Shown here: positions 23,607 through 30,008 of the stretch, one piece after another | How positions within the stretch are numbered: position 1 is the stretch's first letter | Layout of the letters: each line of letters begins with the position of its first letter | Translations under genes and position numbers: made by a program | Notes under the pieces: model-generated | Database searches by the model: none | What the model was told of the DNA's origin: nothing | The model's input: the letters and a program-made list of their open reading frames with translations, nothing else | Assembly: GCA_028704015.1 (NCBI GenBank) | Contig: JAQVLT010000009.1 | Coordinates: 1-39,899, forward strand | Source of the DNA: Patescibacteria group bacterium | GTDB taxonomy: Bacteria; Patescibacteriota; Patescibacteriia; Patescibacteriales; JAQVLT01 | Reading direction: 5' to 3' | DNA: 39,899 nt

Positions 23607-24577
23607 CTTACGGCGAGTCAACGGCAAAATATTTACCGTATTTTATGCGTTCGCTAGATGAGCAAACTTTTCAGGATTTTGAGATTTTGGTTTGTGATAA
23701 CACCGAAGTAGAAGAAAATGAAAATCGTGAATATTTATTAAAAAATTATACTGACATTGATTTTGAATGGTCGGGAGAAAATATTGGTTTTTCCCGCGGT
23801 TATAATAAATTAATCAGAAAAGCAGTTAAGCTGGGCGCTGAATATTTTTTGGCTTTAAATATTGATATGATTTTGGAGCCAGGCGCAGTGAAGAAAATGG
23901 TTGAAGAATTGGACAGTGATGCCGGCTTGGGTTCGGTAAACGCGAAAGTTTATCGTTGGGATTTCAAAAATAATGTTAAAACGCTTTTTATTGACGCTTG
24001 CGGCATTGCTTTGAGAGGCGGATTGCGGTTTGTCGGTATCGGCCAAGGTGAATTGGATAAAGGGCAATATGATAACGCGGAAATTTTAGGTCCGGACGGC
24101 GGAGCGGTAATGTATCGGATAGATGCTTTGGAAAAAATAAAGATCTCACCCTCCTACGTCAAGGCTTCGGAGTGCAAAGAAGGGGAGTGTTCGCAATATT
24201 TTGATGAACTGATGTTTATGTACAAAGAAGATTGCGATTTGGCTTACCGATTGTTTTTAGCCGGTTATAAATCAAAGTGCGTTAGCGATGCGATTATTTA
24301 TCACGATCGGACGGCGGCGGCGGCGGGCGAGAGTAATTTGGAAGTCGCTTTGAACCGCAAAAACAAAAGCCGGCGCGTTAAAGAATGGTCGTTTCTCAAT
24401 CAGCACATTATATTTTTGAAATATTGGCGATTGCAGAATCGGCGCAACAAAATTGCAATTCTGTGGTATGCTTTTAAAATGTTTGTTTTTGCTATTTTTT
24501 TTGAACGTTATCTATTAAAACAATATTTAAAATTGTGGAAAATAAAAAATAAAATAAATTACCATGGATTACAATAA
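23573..24577 (+). CDS. Glycosyltransferase family 2, rhamnosyltransferase-like
   Basis: The 334-residue GT2 enzyme begins IIGFITYGESTAKYLPYF, followed by FEILVCDNTEVEE, ENIGFSRGYNKLI, FLALNIDMILEPGA (the DxD-equivalent region), GPDGGAVMYRIDAL and FDELMFMYKEDCDLAYRLF (acceptor/catalytic acidic motif). This is the pattern of WbbL/RfbF-type rhamnosyltransferases. The C terminus has hydrophobic, basic segments (about residues 290-315) that may hold it at the membrane. The neighbouring rfbA and rfbD support dTDP-rhamnose as donor, by inference. The start overlaps the preceding unknown gene by 34 bases and its end overlaps the malic enzyme gene by 14 bases. Confidence 0.85.
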   Translation: MSHKKLIIGFITYGESTAKYLPYFMRSLDEQTFQDFEILVCDNTEVEENENREYLLKNYTDIDFEWSGENIGFSRGYNKLIRKAVKLGAEYFLALNIDMILEPGAVKKMVEELDSDAGLGSVNAKVYRWDFKNNVKTLFIDACGIALRGGLRFVGIGQGELDKGQYDNAEILGPDGGAVMYRIDALEKIKISPSYVKASECKEGECSQYFDELMFMYKEDCDLAYRLFLAGYKSKCVSDAIIYHDRTAAAAGESNLEVALNRKNKSRRVKEWSFLNQHIIFLKYWRLQNRRNKIAILWYAFKMFVFAIFFERYLLKQYLKLWKIKNKINYHGLQ

Positions 24578-25700
24578 AAAAGCTTTGGCTTTGCATAAAA
24601 AATTTCGAGGAAAAATTGAAATAAAACCAAAAGTGAAAGTTAATAGCCGATATAATTTATCAATCGCTTATACTCCGGGCGTGGGCGCGGTGAGCATGGC
24701 GATTGCCGGAGATAAGAGCAAATCTTTTGAATTGACCAATCGCGCTAACACCATCGCTATTGTGAGTGACGGAAGTGCCGTATTGGGCCTGGGAAATGTC
24801 GGACCGGAAGCGGGTATGCCAGTCATGGAGGGGAAGGCGGTAATTTTTAAAGAATTCGCCGGCGTGGATGCTATGCCGCTTTGTATCAAGGCGCAGACCG
24901 TAGACGAGATTGTAAATTTTTGCAAAGCGATTGAGCCAAGCTTGGCTGGAATCAATCTGGAAGATATTTCCGCGCCGCGCTGTTTTGAAGTCGTGGATCG
25001 CCTGGAAAAAGAATTGAATATTCCGGTTTTTCATGATGATCAGGATGGCACGGCGGTTGTGGCGCTGGCCGCTCTCATTAACGCTTGCCGCGTGACCGGC
25101 AAAGTGATGAAGGAATTGAAAATTGTCATCAATGGCGCTGGCGCGGCCGGTATCGCGATTGCGAGATTGCTTTTGGCGCAAGGCGTGGGCGAGACAATCC
25201 TTGTTGATAGCAAAGGCGCGATTTATGAAGGCCGAGAAGATTTGAATGACGTTAAAAAAGAATATGCGAAAATTACCAATAGGCAAAAAATTTCCGGCCG
25301 TTTGGATGTGGCGATAAAAAATGCCGATGTTTTTATCGGCGTTTCTAAAGCCGGCTTGGTAAACGGGGAGATGATCAAATCAATGAATGCCAAGCCAATA
25401 ATTTTTGCCATGGCCAATCCGGTACCGGAAATAATGCCGGACATTGCCCATGCCGCCGGCGCGAGCATTGTCGGCACGGGGCGGTCAGACTTTCCTAATC
25501 AAATAAATAATGCTTTAGTTTTCCCCGGAATTTTTCGCGGCCTTCTGGACAGCGGCAAAAAGAAAGTGACGCAAGAGATGAAATTAAACGCGGCATTGGC
25601 CCTAGCCTACACCGTCAAGAAACCAAACGCGAAAAAGATTTTACCTTTGGTTACTGACAAAAATGTCGTAAAGGTGATTGCTAAAGCGATTAAAAAGTAA
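24564..25700 (+). CDS. Malic enzyme (malate dehydrogenase, oxaloacetate-decarboxylating)
   Basis: The 378-residue protein is a short bacterial malic enzyme that converts malate to pyruvate and CO2 with NAD(P)+. Family landmarks are YTPGVGAVSMAIA (catalytic Tyr region), TIAIVSDGSAVLGLGNVGP, MPVMEGKAVIFKEFAGVDA, INLEDISAPRCFEV with metal-binding Glu/Asp, PVFHDDQDGTAVVALAAL, and a Rossmann GAGAAGIAIARLLLAQG. IFAMANPVPEI and GTGRSDFPNQINNALVFPGIF (broken here after 20) close the active site. It is full-length for the short form without a phosphotransacetylase domain. It is likely one of few carbon-metabolism enzymes in a reduced genome. Overlap with the GT2 gene suggests cotranscription without shared function. 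Confidence 0.92.
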   Translation: MDYNKKALALHKKFRGKIEIKPKVKVNSRYNLSIAYTPGVGAVSMAIAGDKSKSFELTNRANTIAIVSDGSAVLGLGNVGPEAGMPVMEGKAVIFKEFAGVDAMPLCIKAQTVDEIVNFCKAIEPSLAGINLEDISAPRCFEVVDRLEKELNIPVFHDDQDGTAVVALAALINACRVTGKVMKELKIVINGAGAAGIAIARLLLAQGVGETILVDSKGAIYEGREDLNDVKKEYAKITNRQKISGRLDVAIKNADVFIGVSKAGLVNGEMIKSMNAKPIIFAMANPVPEIMPDIAHAAGASIVGTGRSDFPNQINNALVFPGIFRGLLDSGKKKVTQEMKLNAALALAYTVKKPNAKKILPLVTDKNVVKVIAKAIKK

Positions 25701-25732
25701 TATATTAGCTAATATTAAATAAAATTTTTATA

Positions 25733-25761
25733 TTGACTTAGCTATTTTTTTGTTGTAATAT
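25733..25761 (+). promoter_or_regulatory. Promoter of rplU
   Basis: TTGACT (25733-25738), 17-base spacer, TAATAT (25756-25761). The ATG at 25809 leaves a short leader of about 40 bases. Confidence 0.75.
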
Positions 25762-25808
25762 AATTATAACGCACATGAGGCGCTTTTTATTTTTATAAAA
25801 TTAATGAT

Positions 25809-26123
25809 ATGACTAAAATTGCAATCATCAAAACAGGTGGAAAACAATATAAGGTCCAGGAAGGACAGGATTTTAAATTTGAAAAATTAGAAGGAGAAAT
25901 CGGCGATGAAATAAAATTTGAAACATTGCTTACGGGCAGTGCTGATGGAGCGGAATTGAACATCGGCAAACCGTCGCTTGGCGAAAAGGTAAGTGGAAAA
26001 ATTATTGAAAATGGTAGGGCCGATAAAATAACTGTCGTAAAATATAAGAATAAAACTCGTTACAAGAAAACTGTTGGCCACAGACAACCATTCACTAAAG
26101 TTCAAATAACTTCAATAGCGTAA
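25809..26123 (+). CDS. rplU: 50S ribosomal protein L21
   Basis: The 104-residue protein is a standard-length L21. It has KIAIIKTGGKQYKVQEGQ at the N terminus, EIGDEIKFETLL in the middle, and the C-terminal RNA-binding signature KYKNKTRYKKTVGHRQPFT. It binds 23S rRNA in the large subunit. The usual partner rpmA (L27) does not follow; instead a long terminator and convergent recR come next, so rplU is a one-gene unit with its own promoter. Confidence 0.95.
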   Translation: MTKIAIIKTGGKQYKVQEGQDFKFEKLEGEIGDEIKFETLLTGSADGAELNIGKPSLGEKVSGKIIENGRADKITVVKYKNKTRYKKTVGHRQPFTKVQITSIA

Positions 26124-26174
26124 AAATAAAAAAGTAGGAACAAGGCATTGACCTGTTCCTACTTTTTTATTTTT
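26122..26174. terminator. Bidirectional terminator between rplU and recR
   Basis: A 21-bp perfect stem (26122-26142 with 26154-26174) is A-rich on one arm and T-rich on the other, so it can stop transcripts from both convergent genes. Its design matches the tsaB terminator. Confidence 0.85.
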
Positions 26175-26769
26175 ATAAATCCGTTCTGTATTTAAGCGCG
26201 TTGGACAGAGTGATCTCGTCGGCGTATTCCAGATCGGCACCCATAGGCAGTCCCTTGGCCAAGCGGGTAATTTTTACGTTTAGCGGTTTTAATAATTTTG
26301 TTAAATACATTGCCGTGGTTTCGCCTTCAACAGTCGGATTCAGAGCCAAAATTATTTCTTCAACGCCGTTATTTTTTATTTTTTCCACTAATTTTTTCAC
26401 ATTCAGATTATCCGGACCGGAATCGGCAAGGGCATTGATCAGTCCGCCCAGAATAAAATACAATCCGTTATATTGTTTTGTATCCTCAATGGTTATTAGA
26501 TCGCGCGTTTTTGCCACGACGCAAATTATTTTTTTGTCTCTTTTGCCGTCAGCGCAAATTGGACAGGGATTCGTGTCAGCGACCGCCAAACAGGATTGGC
26601 AAATGGTAATTTTTTCTTTTAGTTCCGCGATAGCCTGGGCGAATTGTTGTAATTTTTCCGGGTTTTGTTTGAGTAAATAAAAAACATATCGCTCCGCGGT
26701 TTTTGGTCCGACTGTCGGCAGTTGAGAAAATTCGTCAATTAAATTTTGGATTGATTGAGGATATCGCAT
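26173..26769 (-). CDS. recR: Recombination protein RecR
   Basis: The 198-residue protein from the ATG at 26769 has the RecR domains in order. A helix-hairpin-helix is first (FSQLPTVGPKTAERYVFYLL, about residues 12-31). A four-cysteine zinc finger follows (CQSCLAVADTNPCPIC, about 57-72). The Toprim domain contains ICVVAKTRDLITIEDTKQYN and the EEIILALNPTVEGETTA motif. RecR loads RecA at gaps with RecO/RecF. The frame extends upstream to 26820, but those 17 residues (Met/Arg/Tyr/Cys-rich) are a translation of a CGCATAACACATAT repeat. The conserved N terminus begins at RYPQSIQNLI, so I chose 26769. It is followed convergently by rplU and preceded by ybaB. Confidence 0.93.
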   Translation of the reverse strand: MRYPQSIQNLIDEFSQLPTVGPKTAERYVFYLLKQNPEKLQQFAQAIAELKEKITICQSCLAVADTNPCPICADGKRDKKIICVVAKTRDLITIEDTKQYNGLYFILGGLINALADSGPDNLNVKKLVEKIKNNGVEEIILALNPTVEGETTAMYLTKLLKPLNVKITRLAKGLPMGADLEYADEITLSNALKYRTDL

Positions 26770-26852
26770 ATCGCATAACACATATCGCATAACACATAAC
26801 ATTAACAAAAAGTGATGCAAAATTATGTTATGCGTTTTACGTTATGCGTTTT
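26761..26852. repeat. CGCATA(ACA) repeat cluster between ybaB and recR
   Basis: Several copies of ATATCGCATAACACAT-type units are followed by inverted counterparts (TTATGCGTTTTACG, TTATGCGTTTTG) about 50 bases later. The block could form a loose hairpin and covers the recR start. Confidence 0.65.
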
Positions 26853-26857
26853 GTCGT

Positions 26858-27133
26858 TTAATTAAGTCCCGGCAGTCCGCCCATTTCCTGCATTTTTTGT
26901 GCCATGATGCGTTGGGTTTTTTTAATCGCGTCATTAATGCAGTCAGTTATAATTCCTTCCAGAGAATTTTTTTCCAACCCGTCATTGATAGTAAGGGAAA
27001 TTACTTCCATATTGCCGTTCATTACCAATTTTACGCCGCCTTTTTCAATGGTCACTGATTCGTTGGCCAGGGCGCTTTGTAAAGTTTTTGCTTGCGATCT
27101 CAAATCGCGAAATTGTTTTAGTTTGTTGAACAT
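26858..27133 (-). CDS. ybaB: YbaB/EbfC nucleoid-associated protein
   Basis: The 91-residue protein has the YbaB pattern: a charged N-terminal helix (FNKLKQFRDLRSQAKTLQSAL), a central beta sheet (VTIEKGGVKLVMNGNMEVISLTI, shown here as one strand pair), and a C-terminal helix ending KKTQRIMAQKMQEMGGLPG. It binds DNA as a dimer and is nearly always next to recR, as here. The length is slightly short of the usual ~100-110 residues. The gene pair probably forms one unit with the repeat block between them. Confidence 0.92.
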   Translation of the reverse strand: MFNKLKQFRDLRSQAKTLQSALANESVTIEKGGVKLVMNGNMEVISLTINDGLEKNSLEGIITDCINDAIKKTQRIMAQKMQEMGGLPGLN

Positions 27134-27156
27134 AATCTAAGAAATACGAATTTGTA

Positions 27157-27176
27157 CCTGTCTGCCGGCAGGCAGG
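27157..27176. repeat. CCTGCC/GGCAGG palindromic repeat
   Basis: CCTGTCTGCCGGCAGGCAGG lies between dnaB and ybaB (both - strand), a near-perfect 20-bp palindrome of the dispersed family. Confidence 0.8.
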
Positions 27177-27222
27177 CGAATATACAATTCATAATTTTTA
27201 TAATTTTTAAATTCTTGATTTT

Positions 27223-28620
27223 TTAGAATATTGGTGGTTCTTCGCGGCCGCTTCTCTCCAGGCTCTTAAAACTAGCGGTCTCATCTTCAAAATATAAATT
27301 AATTTTTCCGGTCGGTCCATTTCTGTGTTTGTCAATGTGAATTTCCGCCGAATGTTTTTCTTCTTCAGTTAAATCGTCGTAATTATAATTTCTGTCCGCG
27401 GCTTTGCGATAAATAAACATAACAACATCGGCATCCTGCTCGATTGAACCTGATTCGCGTAAATGAGAGAGGCGAGGAATGGCTGGCTTATTTTGTTCTA
27501 CGGCACGAGAAAGCTGCGATAAAGCGAGTACGGGAATATCCAATTCTTTTGCGATGGCTTTGAGGCCACGGCTGATTTCTGAGACTTCTTGAACGCGATT
27601 ATCGCCATATTTACCGCGGCCTTCCATTAATTGCAAGTAATCAATAATTATTAAACCCAGCCCTTTTTCCATCTGTAATCGTCTGCATTTTGTTTTAATT
27701 TCCATAAGGGAACAAGCGGCGGTATCGTCAATAAAAATTGGCGCTTCGGAAAGTTGGCCCATAGCTTCATTAATTTTTGCAAAATCATTATCTTCTTCGC
27801 GGTCAGATAAATTGCCAGTGCGCATTTTCCAAAGATTAATTCCAGCTTGTGCGCAAAGCATTCTGTCTACCAGTTGTTCTTTGCTCATTTCTAACGAGAA
27901 GACACCGATCGGTTTTTTGGTTTTTATCGCTGCCATGCGGGCGATATCCATGGCGAGAGAAGTTTTGCCGACGCTCGGGCGAGCCGCTAAAATAATCAAA
28001 TCGGATTTTTGCAGACCTGCCAAAAGATTATCCAGATCAGGAAAGCCGGTCGGTAAACCGCGTAATTTTCCGCTTTGTTTGTGAAGTTCATCAATACGAT
28101 CAAATGCTTCGGCCAATAGATTGTCAATCGGCTGGAAAACATTTTTTAAATATCTTTGAGAAACATTAAATATTTTTTGTTCTGCCTCATCTATTAATTT
28201 ATCAACGTCTTCGTCTTCTTTGAAACTTAATTCCGCGATTTCACTGGATGCTTGTTGAAGCCGTCTAAGAGTTGCTTTGTGCTGAATGATATTGGCGTAG
28301 TGAACGATATTGGAAGTCGTGGCCACTAAGCTGGAAAGTTTGGCGAGATAAGTTCGTCCACCGATATTTTCTAGATTATTTTTTTCTTCCAAGCGGTTTG
28401 ATAAACTGAGAATATCAATTGGCTCATGGCGGCTGAATAGCTCTTTCATGGTTTCAAAAATAATCCGGTGGCTGTCTTTGTAAAAATCATGTGTGGAAAT
28501 AATATCAGCAACTCTAATAATCGCATCCTTGTCAATAAGCAAAGAGCATAATAAATATTGCTCCGCTTCAAGATTCTGCGGTGGCATTTTTTCAATTATA
28601 TTTTGAGTATTTTCCGTCAT
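27223..28620 (-). CDS. dnaB: Replicative DNA helicase DnaB
   Basis: The 465-residue protein is a full-length DnaB. The N-terminal domain (about residues 12-115) begins with PPQNLEAEQYLLCSLLID. A linker helix follows, then the RecA-like motor with Walker A ARPSVGKTSLAMD (about 217), FSLEMSKEQLVDRML, Walker B LGLIIIDYLQLM, and the LSQLSRAVEQ and RESGSIEQDADVVMF motifs near the C terminus. It unwinds DNA at the fork as a hexamer. No intein is present. It heads the minus-strand block dnaB-ybaB-recR and diverges from the tRNA-Lys unit. An inverted repeat and overlapping divergent promoters lie upstream. Confidence 0.96.
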   Translation of the reverse strand: MTENTQNIIEKMPPQNLEAEQYLLCSLLIDKDAIIRVADIISTHDFYKDSHRIIFETMKELFSRHEPIDILSLSNRLEEKNNLENIGGRTYLAKLSSLVATTSNIVHYANIIQHKATLRRLQQASSEIAELSFKEDEDVDKLIDEAEQKIFNVSQRYLKNVFQPIDNLLAEAFDRIDELHKQSGKLRGLPTGFPDLDNLLAGLQKSDLIILAARPSVGKTSLAMDIARMAAIKTKKPIGVFSLEMSKEQLVDRMLCAQAGINLWKMRTGNLSDREEDNDFAKINEAMGQLSEAPIFIDDTAACSLMEIKTKCRRLQMEKGLGLIIIDYLQLMEGRGKYGDNRVQEVSEISRGLKAIAKELDIPVLALSQLSRAVEQNKPAIPRLSHLRESGSIEQDADVVMFIYRKAADRNYNYDDLTEEEKHSAEIHIDKHRNGPTGKINLYFEDETASFKSLERSGREEPPIF

Positions 28621-28700
28621 AACTTATAGTTTTAATAGTATATTATCGCCAGGAGTTGCGCAAGGTAATTTGTCCACTAATTTTCCACCTTTATTGCAAA

Positions 28701-28720
28701 ATATCAATATTTGTTGATAT
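28701..28720. promoter_or_regulatory. Inverted repeat upstream of dnaB
   Basis: ATATCAA-TATTTG-TTGATAT is a perfect 7-bp inverted repeat 81 bases before the dnaB start. It has the size of a repressor operator, with no assigned factor. On the minus strand TTGACA (28752-28747) could be the dnaB -35, with a weak A/T-rich -10 near 28727. Confidence 0.4.
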
Positions 28721-28745
28721 AAAAATATTTTTTTGTTTAATGATA

Positions 28746-28774
28746 TTGTCAAATTTATTTCATTGTGTTATTAT
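28746..28774 (+). promoter_or_regulatory. Promoter of tRNA-Lys/alaX-like unit
   Basis: TTGTCA (28746-28751), 17-base spacer, TATTAT (28769-28774), about 60 bases before the tRNA. Confidence 0.6.
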
Positions 28775-28836
28775 CTTATTAAATTGTTATCTGCATTTAC
28801 GCAGTTTTTATTTTTGTAGAAAAAATTTATAGTCGA

Positions 28837-28909
28837 GCGCCGTTAGCTCAGCTGGTAGAGCAACTCCCTTTTAAGGAGAAGGTCACTGGTTCAAATCCAG
28901 TACGGCGTA
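28837..28909 (+). tRNA. tRNA-Lys (TTT anticodon)
   Basis: The 73-base cloverleaf has acceptor GCGCCGT/ACGGCGT, D stem GCTC/GAGC, anticodon loop CTTTTAA (TTT), T arm ACTGG-TTCAAAT-CCAGT and discriminator A. CCA is not encoded. The base pair at the top of the anticodon stem is A-A mismatched, and the first acceptor pair is G-T. Confidence 0.93.
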
Positions 28910-28918
28910 CAAAATAAT

Positions 28919-29359
28919 ATGGAAAAAGAAATTTATCCGCCAATGCATACGGCCGAGCATTTGATTAATGGCACGATGGTGAAAAAATTCGGCTGCAATC
29001 GCTGTTTCCGCGATCATATTGAAAAGAAAAAATCAAAACTTGACTATAAGTTTGATAGAAATTTAACAAGTGAAGAAATCAAAAATATTGAAAATAAGGT
29101 AAATGAAATTATTGAAAAAGATTTGCTGGTTTTTGAAGAATTTATTCCAGTGGAAATTGCAAAAGAAAAATATAATTTAAGCAGGCTACCAGAAGATGTA
29201 AGTGGCGATTTGCGTATAATAAAAATTGGTGATTACGATGCCGCGCCTTGCCTTGGTCCGCATGTTAAAAGCACGAAAGAAATTGGCGGAGTAAATATTA
29301 TTTCAACGGATTGGGAAGAGGGGATTTTGAGAGTAAGATATAAATTGAAAGATCTTTAG
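28919..29359 (+). CDS. AlaX-like trans-editing protein (alanyl/threonyl-tRNA editing domain)
   Basis: The 146-residue single-domain protein matches the second additional domain of Thr/Ala-tRNA synthetases. The zinc-site HTAEHLIN gives H-x3-H (about residues 11-15). The CLGPHVKST motif gives C-x3-H (about 113-117). Both are separated by the helical RNLTSEEIKNIENKVNEII segment. Such proteins remove wrongly attached amino acids (Ser/Gly from tRNA-Ala) in trans. The size is that of AlaX-S. It begins 10 bases after tRNA-Lys without a Shine-Dalgarno and is probably cotranscribed with it. Specificity cannot be read from the sequence. Confidence 0.8.
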   Translation: MEKEIYPPMHTAEHLINGTMVKKFGCNRCFRDHIEKKKSKLDYKFDRNLTSEEIKNIENKVNEIIEKDLLVFEEFIPVEIAKEKYNLSRLPEDVSGDLRIIKIGDYDAAPCLGPHVKSTKEIGGVNIISTDWEEGILRVRYKLKDL

Positions 29360-29452
29360 GACGGTTAAGATATTTAGGATTGTTAGTGTGAAGATAGCAA
29401 AAGCGTGAAAAAAAATCTTAAATCTTAAATCTAAAATCGTAAATCAAACAAT

Positions 29453-29524
29453 GCCGATGTAGCTCAGTGGTAGAGCGGCTGTTTTGTAAACAGCGGGTCG
29501 GGGGTTCGAATCCCTTCGTCGGCT
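29453..29524 (+). tRNA. tRNA-Thr (TGT anticodon)
   Basis: The 72-base cloverleaf has acceptor GCCGATG/CGTCGGC, D stem GCTC/GAGC, anticodon stem GCTGT/ACAGC around TTTGTAA (anticodon TGT), T arm GGGGG-TTCGAAT-CCCTT and discriminator T. CCA is not encoded. Its 3' 19 bases recur at 29598-29616. Confidence 0.93.
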
Positions 29525-29556
29525 CTGAATTTGTGTAATAATAAGATTTAATCTTT

Positions 29557-29616
29557 GGGTTCGCCCGGCATACGCCGGGCGCCCCGCGAATGCGGGGCGA
29601 ATCCCTTCGTCGGCTC
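29557..29616. repeat. Duplicated tRNA-Thr 3' end interrupted by a two-hairpin GC repeat
   Basis: GGGTTCG (29557-29563) and CGAATCCCTTCGTCGGCTC (29598-29616) together recreate the tRNA-Thr T-arm and 3' end (original 29502-29525). They are split by about 36 bases forming two hairpins, GCCCGGC/GCCGGGC (29563-29580) and GCCCCGC/GCGGGGC (29581-29598). A CG is duplicated at the junction, which looks like insertion of a REP-type element into a tRNA 3' duplication. Confidence 0.8.
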
Positions 29617-29685
29617 AAAATAAAAATTTATTGCGTTCATTATATATTATTATCCATTAATAAAAAGAGAAAAGGAGATAGGAAG

Positions 29686-29952
29686 ATGTTCTGCAAGGGT
29701 AAAACGTCTCACGCAGTACAGCAGAGTATAGATAGGGGCATTCCCTTAGTATCGGGAAAAATATTGTTAAAGGAATTTAAAAACGGAAAAGCTAAAAGAG
29801 AGGGAGCTGTAGCAGGGCGTTGGGCTTACTATTACCAAGAGTTTGTATATATCACGGATTCTGTTAGCAAGATAGTATTAACAGTTATGACACTTGAACA
29901 ATACATAAGCCAGGGGGTTATTACGTCTTTTAGCCCTACGATGGATAACTAA
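29686..29952 (+). CDS. Small DUF4258-like protein
   Basis: The ATG at 29686 is chosen because a strong AAAGGAGAT ribosome-binding site lies 7 bases upstream; an upstream ATG at 29590 falls in the repeat and would add an unconserved tail. The 88-residue protein has the DUF4258-type order. There is a helix with His and an RGI turn (SHAVQQSIDRGIPLVSGKIL), a charged loop, a strand RWAYYYQEFVYIT and a final strand IVLTVMTLEQ. Family members are small single-domain proteins suggested to have a BECR/RelE-like fold, so a toxin-type role is possible but unproven. No antitoxin-like ORF is adjacent. Codon choice and the Shine-Dalgarno differ from neighbours, and it sits beside a tRNA duplication. Confidence 0.6.
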   Translation: MFCKGKTSHAVQQSIDRGIPLVSGKILLKEFKNGKAKREGAVAGRWAYYYQEFVYITDSVSKIVLTVMTLEQYISQGVITSFSPTMDN

Positions 29953-29963
29953 TTAGATTTTCG

Positions 29964-30008
29964 GGTCTGTTTTATATTATGCGAGTTTATAAACAGACCT
30001 CTTTTTTT
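29964..30008 (+). terminator. Terminator after DUF4258-like gene
   Basis: GGTCTGTTT (29964-29972) pairs with AAACAGACC (29991-29999), followed by TCTTTTTTT. It rules out the ATG at 29979 as the start of the next gene. Confidence 0.8.

Noticed and set aside
29590-29685. Longer N terminus for the DUF4258-like protein
   Set aside because: It is translated from the tRNA-derived repeat and lacks a ribosome-binding site, while 29686 has a strong one.
29979-30008. Upstream ATG start for the mtaB-like gene
   Set aside because: It lies within the hairpin and T-run of a terminator. The conserved N terminus begins at 30009.
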